The notes under the pieces were generated by a model. That model was not told where the DNA came from. It worked only from the letters and a program-made list of their open reading frames with translations, and ran no database searches. This document shows positions 18,720 to 27,805 of a DNA stretch of 64,000 nucleotides, in pieces (position 1 is the first letter of the stretch; every line of letters begins with the position of its first letter). A program made the translations under genes and the position numbers. Source of the DNA: Shinella granuli (GTDB taxonomy: Bacteria > Pseudomonadota > Alphaproteobacteria > Rhizobiales > Rhizobiaceae). The stretch lies in the NCBI RefSeq assembly GCF_004341885.1, contig NZ_SLVX01000004.1, positions 280,718 to 344,717 of the forward strand, read 5' to 3'.

Positions 18720-21245
18720 TCAGATGGCCGCCACGCCCATCGCCTCGGCGATCAGGTCCTCCGCCGCTTCCGCCAGCAGAGAATCCTGTGCCTCGCCCGC
18801 CACCGGCTCCCTGCCGATTTCCAGCATGATCGGCACGGCGAGCGGCGATATGCGGTCGAGCCGCCGGTGGGTGATGTGGCCCTTGATTCGTGCCAGCATA
18901 TCGCCCAATCGCTGAATATCCAAAAGCCCCGCCGCCGCATCGTTGCGCGTGGCCTCCAGCAGGATGTGGTCCGGCTCGTGGCTTCTCAGCACGTCGTAGA
19001 TGAGGTCGGCGGAAACGGTGACCTGCCGCCCGGTCTTTTCCTTGCCCGGATGGCGCTGCTCGATAAGCCCGGCAATCACGGCGCAATTGCGGAAGGTGCG
19101 CTTCAGCATGAAACTCTCGTCAAGCCAGGCCTCCAGGTCGTCGCCCAGCATGTCCTCGTCGAAGAGGCTTGCGAGCGACGGGCGCTCCACCGCAAAGCTG
19201 TAGCCGAGATCGTCGAGCGCCCAGACGGCAAGGGAATAGTCCGTGGCGACGAAGCCGAGCGGCCGGCGGCCGGCCCGCTCCAGCCGGCGCGTCAGCAGCA
19301 TGCCGAGCGTCTGGTGCGCCAGCCGCCCCTCGAACGGATAGGCGACCATGTAGTGCCGGCTGCCGCGCGGAAAGGTCTCGATGAGCAGTTCGTCGCGCTT
19401 CGGCAGGGCGGAGACGTCCCGCTGCAGGGCGAGCCAGTCGCGCACCTGCTCGGGCAGCCCGCCCCAGCGGTGGGGATCGTCGAGCATGCTGCGCACCTGG
19501 TCGGCGAGATAGGTGGAGAGCGGGAACTTGCCGCCGGCATAGGCCGGCACCTTCGGATCGAGCGAGAAGGCCTGGGAGACGAGACATTCGTTCTCGCGGA
19601 TGCCTTCGAAGCGCAGCACCTTGCCGGAGAAGAGGAAGGTATCGCCGGGCGCCAGCATTTCGAGGAAATATTCCTCCACCTTGCCGAGCGAGGCGCCGCC
19701 GCGGCCGATCGCGCCCTTGGCGCCGCGCTTGACCATGCGCACGTTCAGCATCGGCATTTCGACGATCGTGCCGAGGTTGAGGCGGTATTGCTGGGCGACC
19801 TGCGGATTGGAGACGCGCCAGAGCCCGTCCTGTGTTTTGCGGATGCGGGCATAGCGCTCGTAGGTCTTCAGCGCATAGCCGCCGGTCGCGACGAACGCGA
19901 CGATGCGGCCGAATTTTTCCCGCGGCAGGCCGGTATAGGGCGCGGCGGCGGTGATCTCGGCAAAGAGCGCATCCTCGTCGAAGGGCGCCGCGCAGGCCAT
20001 GCCGAGGACATGCTGGGCGAGCACGTCGAGCGCGCCGTCGCCCACCGGCGGCGTATCCTGCGCGCCGAGATAGTTGGCGTCGAGCGCCGCCTGGCACTCC
20101 ATCACCTCGAAGCGGTTGGCGGGCACCAGGATCGCCCGGCTCGGCTCGTCCATGCGGTGGTTGGCGCGGCCGATGCGCTGGGCGAGCCGCGAGGCGCCTT
20201 TCGGCGCGCCGACATGGATGACGAGGTCGACGTCGCCCCAGTCGATGCCGAGGTCGAGCGTCGAGGTGGCGACGACGGCGCGCAGGCGGTTCTCCGCCAT
20301 GGCGGCCTCCACCTTGCGGCGCTGGCCGACATCGAGCGAGCCGTGGTGCAGCGCGATCGGCAGCGTGTCCTCGTTGATGTTCCAGAGCTCCTGGAAGAGG
20401 ATTTCCGCCTGGCTGCGCGTGTTGACGAAGAGCAGGGAGGTCTTGTGGTCGCGGATCGCCTCGTAGACCTCGGGCATGGCATATTTCGCCGAATGCCCGG
20501 ACCAGGGCACGCGCTCCTTGCTCTTGAGGATGGTGATGATCGGCCGCGCCCCGCCCGGCGCCGTGACGAGGCCGGCATGCCGCGCCGCGCCCGGTCGCTG
20601 CGCGACCAGCCAGCGCCGCAGGTCCATCGGCTCGGCGACGGTGGCCGACAGGCCGATGGTGCGAAGGCCGGGCGCAAGGCGGCGCAACCGCGCGAGCCCC
20701 AGCGACAGGAGATGGCCGCGCTTGGAGGTGACGAGCGAATGCAGCTCGTCGAAGATCACATATTTCAGGTCCTTGAAGAAGCGCGGCGCCTCGCCGTTGG
20801 CGATGAGCAGGGCGACCTGCTCGGGCGTCGTCAGCAGGATGTCGGGCGGATTGAGGCGCTGGCGCTGGCGTTTGGCCTGCGGCGTGTCGCCGGTGCGCGT
20901 CTCGACGGTGATGGGCAGGCCCATCTCCTCGACGGGCTTCATCAGGTTGCGCTCGATATCGACGGCGAGCGCCTTCAGCGGCGAGATGTAGAGCGTGTGG
21001 ATGCCGGTGAAGGCGCTGCCGGGCGGGAGCCTGCCGCGGCGCGTCAGGTCGGTGAGGGCCGGCAGGAAGCCGGCGAGCGTCTTGCCGGCGCCGGTCGGAG
21101 CGATGAGCAGCAGGCTTTCGCCCGCCGTCGCCCGCGCAAGGAGCTCCATCTGGTGCGCACGCGGCTGCCATCCCTTGGCCGAAAACCAGGCGGCGAAGGC
21201 GGCGGGCAGGAGGCTGGGGCCGGCGGTGGAATCGATGGTGCTCAC
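18720..21245 (-). CDS. Ligase-associated DNA damage response DEXH-box helicase (Lhr-like)
   Basis: The 841-residue superfamily 2 helicase has a Q-like N terminus (WQPRAHQMELL), Walker A APTGAGKT near residue 49, a DEXH box (DELH) near 165, SAT in GLSATV, and motif VI QRIGRANHR in the second RecA domain. The C-terminal 400 residues are the Lhr-type winged-helix and core region. The length matches the ligase-associated subgroup, which works with PdeM, an exonuclease and an ATP-dependent ligase. Here only PdeM is adjacent. Confidence 0.92.
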   Translation of the reverse strand: MSTIDSTAGPSLLPAAFAAWFSAKGWQPRAHQMELLARATAGESLLLIAPTGAGKTLAGFLPALTDLTRRGRLPPGSAFTGIHTLYISPLKALAVDIERNLMKPVEEMGLPITVETRTGDTPQAKRQRQRLNPPDILLTTPEQVALLIANGEAPRFFKDLKYVIFDELHSLVTSKRGHLLSLGLARLRRLAPGLRTIGLSATVAEPMDLRRWLVAQRPGAARHAGLVTAPGGARPIITILKSKERVPWSGHSAKYAMPEVYEAIRDHKTSLLFVNTRSQAEILFQELWNINEDTLPIALHHGSLDVGQRRKVEAAMAENRLRAVVATSTLDLGIDWGDVDLVIHVGAPKGASRLAQRIGRANHRMDEPSRAILVPANRFEVMECQAALDANYLGAQDTPPVGDGALDVLAQHVLGMACAAPFDEDALFAEITAAAPYTGLPREKFGRIVAFVATGGYALKTYERYARIRKTQDGLWRVSNPQVAQQYRLNLGTIVEMPMLNVRMVKRGAKGAIGRGGASLGKVEEYFLEMLAPGDTFLFSGKVLRFEGIRENECLVSQAFSLDPKVPAYAGGKFPLSTYLADQVRSMLDDPHRWGGLPEQVRDWLALQRDVSALPKRDELLIETFPRGSRHYMVAYPFEGRLAHQTLGMLLTRRLERAGRRPLGFVATDYSLAVWALDDLGYSFAVERPSLASLFDEDMLGDDLEAWLDESFMLKRTFRNCAVIAGLIEQRHPGKEKTGRQVTVSADLIYDVLRSHEPDHILLEATRNDAAAGLLDIQRLGDMLARIKGHITHRRLDRISPLAVPIMLEIGREPVAGEAQDSLLAEAAEDLIAEAMGVAAI

Positions 21246-21300
21246 CGGCCTAAGCTAGTGACCGCCGGGCGAATGTGAAGCGGTCCCCGGAAAAATAGCC

Positions 21301-21936
21301 TCACATGGCGATGTAGCGGTCGGCGCGGTGGTTGACCGTCAGGAAGAGGTTGAGCACCACCGCCCCGACGACCGAGCAAAGCACGATGAAGGGCGCTGCC
21401 ACCGAGAAGGCCGCGATGAGCACGACGATGTCGAAAGCGAGCTGCACGAGGCCGGCGCGGATGCCGAAGCGCTCCTGCATGTAGACCGCGAGCACGCCGA
21501 TGCCCCCGAGGCTGGCGCGGTGGCGGTAGAGGCCCAGCAGGCCGAAGCCGAGCAGGATGCCGGCCAGCACCGCCGTCCACATCGGATCGACGCTCTCGAT
21601 CGTCACGAAATGCGGCTGCAGCTCGGTGATCAGCGAGGTCATCGTCACGGCGAGCACGGTCTTGATCGTGAAGGCCCAGCCGAGGCGCTTCAGCGCCAGG
21701 ATGTAGAAGGGGATGTTCACGACGGTGTAGTAGAGGCCGAAGCTCACGCCGGTCAGGTAGTGCAGCACGAAGGCGACGCCGGCGGTGCCGCTCGCCACCA
21801 GCCCGGCGCTGCCCATCAGGGCCAGGCCGAGCGCGGCGATCATGCTGCTGGCGAACAGGCCCTGGGCGTCTTCCAGCGGCGTATGGCGGGTGGGAGTGGG
21901 ATTCCAGAAGCCGAAACGCCGCTTGTCGCCGTCCAT
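21301..21936 (-). CDS. YitT-family membrane protein
   Basis: The 211-residue protein has about five membrane segments after a short soluble N terminus (MDGDKRRFGFWNPTPTRHTP). Characteristic YitT sequence appears in GVSFGLYYTVVNIPFYILA and TAVLAGILLGFGLGL-like stretches with ASLGGIG near residue 150. GGAG lies upstream of the ATG at 21936. Longer in-frame readings pass into the adjacent methyltransferase and are spurious. Function of the family is not established. Confidence 0.85.
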   Translation of the reverse strand: MDGDKRRFGFWNPTPTRHTPLEDAQGLFASSMIAALGLALMGSAGLVASGTAGVAFVLHYLTGVSFGLYYTVVNIPFYILALKRLGWAFTIKTVLAVTMTSLITELQPHFVTIESVDPMWTAVLAGILLGFGLLGLYRHRASLGGIGVLAVYMQERFGIRAGLVQLAFDIVVLIAAFSVAAPFIVLCSVVGAVVLNLFLTVNHRADRYIAM

Positions 21937-22001
21937 GCCAGATCTCCGAGGGTTTCTTCTGTTGTATAGGGCGCAATGCCCGGCGCAAGCGCTGCCTTCG
22001 G

Positions 22002-22943
22002 CTAAGCCTCGCGTCGTGCAAGGAAAAGCAGCCCGTGCACCGGCTGGCCGGCATCCTGCCGGATCACGCTTTTCTCCATGGCGAGGACGACAAGGCCGTT
22101 CTCTTCCGCCCGCCTCCGGATGAAGCGTTCCGGATGGGCGTAGCGCAGCGACGGGCGCAGCAGCGGCGCATCGCCTGTTCCGCCGTCCTCGACGGAGAAG
22201 GCGAAGAGGCCGCCGGCCTTCAAGAGGCGCGCGGCGCTCGGGAAGACCTCGGCAAGGTCGCCGAGATACATCAGCACGTCGGCCGCGCCGACGAGGTCGG
22301 CCCGTGCCTCCGGCGCAGCGTCGAAAAGCCCGCTCTCTCCGGCGGGCAATGACAGGTCGGCCTGCGCGAGATGGTCGTAGACCCCTTTCTCCGCCGCCTT
22401 GGCCAGCATGCCGGCGGAAAGGTCGAAGCCCTCGAGCCGGCCGGCATTGGCGCGCAGTTCCACGCCGAAGAGCCCGGTGCCGCAGCCGATATCCGAGACG
22501 AGGCCGAAAGGCGCATCCTCGCCCGCATGCCGGCGCACCAGCCGGGCGAGCGTCTGCGGCACGGTATAGTCGAGCCGTTGCACGAGGGCGGTGTCGAAGC
22601 GGTCGGCATAGTCGTCGAAGAGCCGCTCGACATAGGCGGTGGAGGGCGCGGCGGGCGTTTCGGCAGCGCCCAGCACGGCCAGTTTCAGGCCGGCGCCGAA
22701 GATATCGGCCGGGTCGAGGGCGACGACCTTTGCAAGGGCGGCCGTCGCCGCCTCCTTCCGGCCCGATTTCTCCGCATATTCGGCGAGCCGGAACCAGCCG
22801 GCGGCCCAGGAGGGTACCTGTTCGAGCGCCTGTTCCATGAGTTCCGCAGCCTCCGCGAATTCGCCCGATTCCGCGAACATGCGGGCATAATCGGCGCGGC
22901 GGTCGGCGATGAGATCGCCGGAGGAGAAGTGCGGGCTCGTCAT
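22002..22943 (-). CDS. TPR-containing SAM-dependent methyltransferase
   Basis: The 313-residue protein has an N-terminal helical repeat region (residues 15-95, AELMEQALEQVPSWAAGWFRLAEY, TPR-like) and a class I methyltransferase domain. SAM motif I is VSDIGCGTGLFG near 150, followed by GFDLSAGML and ADVLMYLGDL. This two-part architecture recurs in proteobacteria without known substrate. It is 65 bases from the YitT gene on the same strand; co-transcription is possible. Confidence 0.85.
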   Translation of the reverse strand: MTSPHFSSGDLIADRRADYARMFAESGEFAEAAELMEQALEQVPSWAAGWFRLAEYAEKSGRKEAATAALAKVVALDPADIFGAGLKLAVLGAAETPAAPSTAYVERLFDDYADRFDTALVQRLDYTVPQTLARLVRRHAGEDAPFGLVSDIGCGTGLFGVELRANAGRLEGFDLSAGMLAKAAEKGVYDHLAQADLSLPAGESGLFDAAPEARADLVGAADVLMYLGDLAEVFPSAARLLKAGGLFAFSVEDGGTGDAPLLRPSLRYAHPERFIRRRAEENGLVVLAMEKSVIRQDAGQPVHGLLFLARREA

Positions 22944-23087
22944 GGGGGCTCGAAAACGGGAAAACGGACGGCGCTACATGGCAGGGCCGCAGCAAAAGGC
23001 AAGCGAATTCTCATGAGAGCCCCTTGCTTGCCGTGGAACCGGTGACGGCTTATCTGGAATGGACACGAGTTTTTGGAGAATCAATCG

Positions 23088-23354
23088 ATGTCGAATGGCG
23101 TGAACGGGTTCCTCGGCGATACACCGATCCGCGTGATCATCAAGCTCTTGATCCTGTCGGTGGCCGTGGGCTTCCTGATGTCGATCTTCGGGCTCTATCC
23201 GGACGACATCCTCTTTGCCGTGCGCGATTTCATCGTCGATCTCTGGAACACCGGCTTCAAGACGCTCGGCCGGCTGGGCGACTACCTCCTGCTCGGCGCC
23301 GTCATCGTCGTGCCCGTCTTCATCCTCATCCGCGTCCTGAGCTACCGTCGCTGA
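23088..23354 (+). CDS. DUF6460-type small membrane protein
   Basis: The 88-residue protein is MSNGVNGFLGDTPIRVIIKLL and then two hydrophobic segments (about 18-38 and 63-83) separated by a polar DDILFAVRDFIVDLWN stretch. This matches the small rhizobial membrane proteins grouped as DUF6460. The ATG at 23088 follows TTGGAGAA by seven bases and is preferred over 23073. The stop and the next gene's start are two bases apart, implying co-transcription with the CAP lipoprotein gene. Confidence 0.75.
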   Translation: MSNGVNGFLGDTPIRVIIKLLILSVAVGFLMSIFGLYPDDILFAVRDFIVDLWNTGFKTLGRLGDYLLLGAVIVVPVFILIRVLSYRR

Positions 23355-23356
23355 CC

Positions 23357-23845
23357 ATGATCACCCGTCGCGCCTTTCTTGCCGCCTCCGCGGCGTCCGT
23401 CGCTGTGCTGGCCGCGGGCTGTTCCACCACCAGCGTGCTGACCCCGTCGGCCGGCACCGGCAGCGACCAGACGCCGTCCTCGCTCGCCTTCGTCAACAAG
23501 ATCAGGGCCGAACGCGGCCTTGCGCCGCTTTCCCCCGACAAGGCGGCGCAGCGCGCGGCCATGGACCAGGCGAGCCGCATGGCGAGCGCGGGCAGGATGG
23601 AGCACAATATCGGCTTCGGCGCGAATTTCCTGAAGCGCATGAAGGGCATGGAGGTGCCGCTGCCGGCAGCGGAGAACATCGCGGCCGGGCAGGACAGCGC
23701 GGCGGAAGCCTTCGAGGCCTGGTATCGTTCGCCGAAACACCTGGAAAACATGCTCGGGACGGGTTACCGCGGACTGGGCGTCGCGGTCGTCTCCAATCCG
23801 GCCTCGGGCAACCGGCCCTATTGGGCGATGGTCCTGTCGAGCTGA
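23357..23845 (+). CDS. CAP-domain lipoprotein (SCP/PR1-like)
   Basis: The 162-residue protein starts MITRRAFLAASAASVAVLAAGC: twin Arg plus a lipobox (LAAGC), so it is probably exported by Tat or Sec and lipidated at Cys22. The mature part is a CAP domain with FVNKIRAERGL, the His-containing MEHNIGFG and SPKHLENMLGTGYRGLGVA. Bacterial CAP proteins are often found near the envelope with no defined catalysis. It follows the DUF6460 gene by two bases. Confidence 0.85.
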   Translation: MITRRAFLAASAASVAVLAAGCSTTSVLTPSAGTGSDQTPSSLAFVNKIRAERGLAPLSPDKAAQRAAMDQASRMASAGRMEHNIGFGANFLKRMKGMEVPLPAAENIAAGQDSAAEAFEAWYRSPKHLENMLGTGYRGLGVAVVSNPASGNRPYWAMVLSS

Positions 23846-23881
23846 GCGGCAGGCCGGGACTGAGGAAGAGGGGGTGGACCC

Positions 23882-25243
23882 GTGAGCGCGACGATCGCAG
23901 GCGAGAATGACGGGGCCGGACCCTTCGAGGTGACGCACCGGCTGGTGCTGGCGATCGCCATTCCCATGACGCTCGGCTTCCTGACGACGCCGCTGATCGG
24001 GCTGACCGATACGGCGGTCGCCGGCCGGCTCGGCTCGGCGGATGCGCTGGCGGGCCTTGCCATCGGCGCCGTGCTGTTCGACCTGCTGCTCGGCAGCTTC
24101 AACTTCCTGCGTGCCTCCACCACGGGCCTCGTCGCCCAGGCCTTCGGCCGCGGCGACCCAAGGGAAGAACAGGCGGTCTATTGGCGCTCGCTTGCCATCG
24201 CGCTCTGTTGCGGCCTCGCCATCGCGCTGCTGTCGCCGCTCCTCTTGTCGGCCGGCCTCTTCCTCATGGCGCCGTCGCCCGGCGTCGCGGCGGTGACCTC
24301 GACCTATTTCATGATCCGCGTGCTGGCCGCCCCCATGGCGCTTGCCAACTATGCCCTGCTCGGCTTCGTGCTCGGCCGCGGGCAGGGCCTGATGGGGCTG
24401 ATGCTGCAGGCCATCATCAACGGCACCAACATCGTGCTGTCGATCATGCTCGGCCTCTGGTACGGCTGGGGCATTGCCGGCATCGCCTGGGGCACCTTCG
24501 CCGGCGAGGCGATCGGCATGCTTGCCGGCTTCCTCATCATCGTCTCCCGCTTCAACCGGGCGCACCGGCCCTCGCGCGCCGAAATCCTTGCCCGGGACCG
24601 GCTGCAGGCCCTGTTCTCGCTCAACCGCGACATCATGATCCGCACCTTCGTGCTGATCGGCGCCTTCGCCATCATGACGCGCATCGGCTCCTCGCTCGGC
24701 CCGCTGGCGCTGGCGGCCAATGCGGTGCTGATGAACATCTTCCTCGTCGCCGGCTATTATCTCGACGGGCTTGCCAATGCGGCCGAACAGCTCGTCGGCC
24801 GGGCCTTCGGCGCGAATTTCCGCCCCGCCTTCGACCGGGCGGTGAAGCTCACCATGCTCTGGTCCTTCGGTCTCGGCCTCGTCACCACGCTGCTCTTCCT
24901 CGCCTTCGGCACGGATGTGATCGGCCTTCTGACGACGACCGAAAGCGTCAGGGCGGAAGCGGCGAAATACCTGCCCTGGGCCGCCCTGACGGCGATCACC
25001 GGCGCACTCGCCTTCCAGATGGACGGGGTCTATATCGGCGCGACCTGGTCGACGGCCATGCGCAACATGATGCTGCTGGCCTTTGCCGGCTATCTTTCGG
25101 CGCTCGCCCTCTTCGTGCCGCTCCTCGGCAATCACGGGCTCTGGCTGTCGCTCAACCTGTTCCTCGCCTTTCGCGGCGTCTTCCTGGCGCTGCGCCTGCC
25201 GGGACTGGTCGGCCGGCAGTTTTCCGGACCGGGCCGGGGGTAA
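23882..25243 (+). CDS. MATE-family efflux transporter
   Basis: The 453-residue protein has about twelve membrane helices arranged in two similar halves, as in MATE (DinF-type) exporters. The N-terminal half contains IPMTLGFLTTPLIGLTDTAVAGRLG, a clear family signature, and the second half DGLANAAEQLVGRAFG. The start is GTG at 23882, 36 bases after the preceding stop. It would export cationic drugs or metabolites using Na or proton gradients. The substrate is unknown. Confidence 0.92.
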   Translation: MSATIAGENDGAGPFEVTHRLVLAIAIPMTLGFLTTPLIGLTDTAVAGRLGSADALAGLAIGAVLFDLLLGSFNFLRASTTGLVAQAFGRGDPREEQAVYWRSLAIALCCGLAIALLSPLLLSAGLFLMAPSPGVAAVTSTYFMIRVLAAPMALANYALLGFVLGRGQGLMGLMLQAIINGTNIVLSIMLGLWYGWGIAGIAWGTFAGEAIGMLAGFLIIVSRFNRAHRPSRAEILARDRLQALFSLNRDIMIRTFVLIGAFAIMTRIGSSLGPLALAANAVLMNIFLVAGYYLDGLANAAEQLVGRAFGANFRPAFDRAVKLTMLWSFGLGLVTTLLFLAFGTDVIGLLTTTESVRAEAAKYLPWAALTAITGALAFQMDGVYIGATWSTAMRNMMLLAFAGYLSALALFVPLLGNHGLWLSLNLFLAFRGVFLALRLPGLVGRQFSGPGRG

Positions 25244-25266
25244 TCCCCGACCCGAACGCTCGATTC

Positions 25267-25626
25267 TCAGAAAGGCCGGTCGAGCTGGGTGTCGAGGTCG
25301 CGCGCGTCAAGCGGTTTTGTGGGCCGCGCCGGTTTCAGGCGGGCGATGCGGTCGGGATTTTCCGCCGTCGGATTCTCTGGCACGGTGCCGGGCGGAAGCG
25401 CATTGCGCGCGATATCGGCCTTGCTGGCCCGTTCCATCTTCTCGCCCGGCTGCATATCCGGGCGCAGGATGAGCCCGCTCCTTGCGAGGAACGATACCTC
25501 GCCGTCCTCCTCGTGGACATCCGCCCTGGCGCGCAGCCAATGCGAATATTCGCGGCCTTCCGGGCGGCCTTCTTCTTCCCAGATTTCGTGGGCCCTTTGC
25601 CGGATACGTTCGTTTTGATCGTCCAT
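25267..25626 (-). CDS. DUF2934 domain protein
   Basis: The 119-residue soluble protein begins with the DUF2934 motif RIRQRAHEIWEEEGRPEGREYSHW spread over residues 7-30. The remainder is hydrophilic with repeated Pro, Arg and Glu and no structure that I recognise. DUF2934 proteins are abundant in rhizobia with several paralogues per genome; no function is known. It is convergent with the MATE gene, with 23 bases between stops. Confidence 0.85.
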   Translation of the reverse strand: MDDQNERIRQRAHEIWEEEGRPEGREYSHWLRARADVHEEDGEVSFLARSGLILRPDMQPGEKMERASKADIARNALPPGTVPENPTAENPDRIARLKPARPTKPLDARDLDTQLDRPF

Positions 25627-25764
25627 GGTATTGTCCCTTCCTGGCCTTTTCGGCCGTTATGGACGGGATCGGTGCAGGCTACCGTCGATGCGAATCAGCT
25701 TTTGCCGAACACTCCACCCGCAGAAGCGAAACCCTCGACGACGAGTATGGTTCCCGTGTGACGC

Positions 25765-26850
25765 TCAGAGGGCGCGGTCGGCCCAATGAGCGGTGCGGGT
25801 GCCGCGAAGCACGGAAATCGAGGCGATCTGCTCGCGATCACAAATGCGCGAGAGGCCGCTCACGATCTCGCCCGGCAGGGTCGGGCCGGCATAGACCATG
25901 CAGGAATAGAGCTGCACGAGGTGCGCGCCGGCACGGATCTTCTCCGCCGCCGTCTCGGCGGAGGAGACGCCGCCGACGCCGATGATCGGCAGGTTTTCGC
26001 CGACGCGCCGGCGCATCTTGGCGAGCACCACGGTCGACTTCTCGAAGAGCGGCTTGCCGGAAAGCCCGCCGGCCTCGCCGGCCTGGCGCGTGTCACTGAG
26101 GCCGTCGCGCGACAGCGTCGTGTTGGAGACGATGAGGCCGTCGAGCGGATGGGCGAGCGCCACTTCGGCGATGTCGTCGAGGCTTTCCTCGGTGAGATCG
26201 GGCGCGATCTTCAGGAAGACGGGCACCTGGCGGCCGCTTTTCTCCGCCTCCTCGGCGCGTGCGGCGAGCACGGCGGACAGCAGGGCATGCAGGCTTTCCT
26301 TGGCCTGCAGGTCGCGCAGGCCCGGCGTGTTGGGCGAGGAGATGTTGGCGGTGAAATAGCGCGCCACGTCGTAGAAGGTGCGGATGCCCGCGACATAGTC
26401 CGCGATGCGGTCGGCACTGTCCTTGTTGGCGCCGATATTGACGCCGATCAGCGCATCGCGCCGGCAGGCCTTCAGGCGGTCGAGCGCCGCCGCATGGCCG
26501 GCATTGTTGAAGCCGAGGCGGTTGATGACGGCATCGTCCTGCACAAGGCGGAAGATGCGCGGCTTCGGATTGCCCTCCTGCGGGCGCGGGGTGACGGTGC
26601 CGATCTCGGTGAAGCCGAAGCCGAGGCGCAGGAGGGCCTCCGGCACCTCGGCATTCTTGTCATAGCCCGCGGCCATGCCGAGCGGGTTGGGGAAGGCAAG
26701 GCCGGCGACGGTCTGCGCAAGGCGCGGATCGGCCTTGGCCGGGCAGGCGGGCACGACCCCGGCCTTCAGCGCGGCGATCGACAGGCCGTGTGCGGTTTCG
26801 GGATCGAAGAGGAACAGGCCCTTGCGGCCGAGGGTGGACAGGAACGACAT
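25765..26850 (-). CDS. pyrD: Dihydroorotate dehydrogenase (quinone), class 2
   Basis: The 361-residue membrane-associated flavoprotein oxidises dihydroorotate to orotate in pyrimidine synthesis. The N-terminal helix FLFDPETAHGLSIAAL is the quinone-channel helix of class 2 enzymes. NPLGMAAGYDKNAEV binds FMN, NISSPNTPGLRDLQ holds the catalytic Ser, and IGVGGVSSAETAAEKI is the phosphate loop. The start at 26850 overlaps the preceding DUF952 stop by one base (TGATG), so the two are translationally coupled. Confidence 0.94.
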   Translation of the reverse strand: MSFLSTLGRKGLFLFDPETAHGLSIAALKAGVVPACPAKADPRLAQTVAGLAFPNPLGMAAGYDKNAEVPEALLRLGFGFTEIGTVTPRPQEGNPKPRIFRLVQDDAVINRLGFNNAGHAAALDRLKACRRDALIGVNIGANKDSADRIADYVAGIRTFYDVARYFTANISSPNTPGLRDLQAKESLHALLSAVLAARAEEAEKSGRQVPVFLKIAPDLTEESLDDIAEVALAHPLDGLIVSNTTLSRDGLSDTRQAGEAGGLSGKPLFEKSTVVLAKMRRRVGENLPIIGVGGVSSAETAAEKIRAGAHLVQLYSCMVYAGPTLPGEIVSGLSRICDREQIASISVLRGTRTAHWADRAL

Positions 26851-27197
26851 CAGAGCGGCATCTCCGGAAACTGGTGGGCGCCGTCCGGGCCGAGCGGCAG
26901 GGGTTTTTCCCACAGCACGGCGGACAGCGGAAGGGCGGCATAGAGATGGGGGAAGAGATCGCCGCCGCGCGACGGCTCGTAGACGAGCGTGTCGCCGAGC
27001 GCATCGCCGTCGACGGCGACGAGGAGGAGATCGGTCTGTCCGGCGAAATGGCGGGCGGCCGTCTCCCTCGCCTGCGCGGCGGTGGAGAAATGGATGAAGC
27101 CGTCCGAAAGGTCGATGGCGGCGCCCTCGAAAATCCCCGCCGCCTTCGCCTTCTGCCACAGACTTGCCGGAACGATCTTGTAGATTGTTTTGGCCAT
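26850..27197 (-). CDS. DUF952 family protein
   Basis: The 115-residue protein starts MAKTIYKIVPASLWQKAK and contains GFIHFSTAAQARETAARHF and LLLVAVDGDALGD, the conserved DUF952 pattern (an ADP-ribosyltransferase-like fold has been suggested for the family). It ends in one-base overlap with pyrD. This DUF952-pyrD order is common in Rhizobiales, though no metabolic link is known. Confidence 0.88.
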   Translation of the reverse strand: MAKTIYKIVPASLWQKAKAAGIFEGAAIDLSDGFIHFSTAAQARETAARHFAGQTDLLLVAVDGDALGDTLVYEPSRGGDLFPHLYAALPLSAVLWEKPLPLGPDGAHQFPEMPL

Positions 27198-27306
27198 CTC
27201 GTCCGTTCCTCCACTGGCTGCCGTTTTTCAACGGTAGCGCTTGCCGCAAAGAACGGCGAATGTCCACCGGCGACAGGCCCGCAAAAGGGCTCTTGGAGGA
27301 TTTTGC

Positions 27307-27735
27307 ATGCGAATTCACGCTCTGCCTTTCATCTTCGTCGCCGCCCTCGTGGCGGGTTCGGCCCAGGCCGAGGGCGAGGGACGCTACCGCATGGAGAAGA
27401 CGGAGGGCGGTTTCGTCCGCCTCGACACCGCGACGGGCGAGGTTTCGCTGTGCCGCGAGCAGGAGGGCCAGATCGTCTGCCGCATGGCGGCGGACGAGCG
27501 CGCGGCCTTCGAAAAGGAGCTCGACCTTCTCACAAAGCGCGTCGAAGCGCTGGAAAAAGGCGGCGTGACGGGCGAGACGGCCGCAAAACCGTCGCTACCC
27601 ACGGATGAAGAGATTGACCGGACCATGACCATCATGGAAAAGATGATGCAAAGGTTCATGGGTATCGTGAAAAACCTGGAGGAGGGTGAGGAGGAAACCA
27701 CCCCCGGGAAGGACGCGATCCCGCAGAAGACCTGA
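27307..27735 (+). CDS. Secreted hypothetical protein with coiled-coil segment
   Basis: The 142-residue protein has a signal peptide ending at AQA-EGEG (about residue 22). The mature N terminus RYRMEKTEGGFVRLDTATGEVSLC then QIVCRMAADER has two Cys about ten residues apart, suitable for a disulfide. Residues 65-80 (FEKELDLLTKRVEALEKG) form a short coiled coil, and a Met-rich stretch IMEKMMQRFMG is near 110-122. TTGGAGGA lies before the ATG. It is conserved-looking but of unknown role. Confidence 0.75.
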   Translation: MRIHALPFIFVAALVAGSAQAEGEGRYRMEKTEGGFVRLDTATGEVSLCREQEGQIVCRMAADERAAFEKELDLLTKRVEALEKGGVTGETAAKPSLPTDEEIDRTMTIMEKMMQRFMGIVKNLEEGEEETTPGKDAIPQKT

Positions 27736-27805
27736 CGGGCACCTTTTGCCGGCCGAGGCCGTGCTGCGCCCGTCGCAGGGTCCATCTACTCTTGGGAGGG
27801 AGCGC

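Noticed and set aside
18669..21278. 869-codon open frame antisense to the Lhr-like helicase
   Set aside because: Shadow frame; the helicase motifs on the minus strand are complete.
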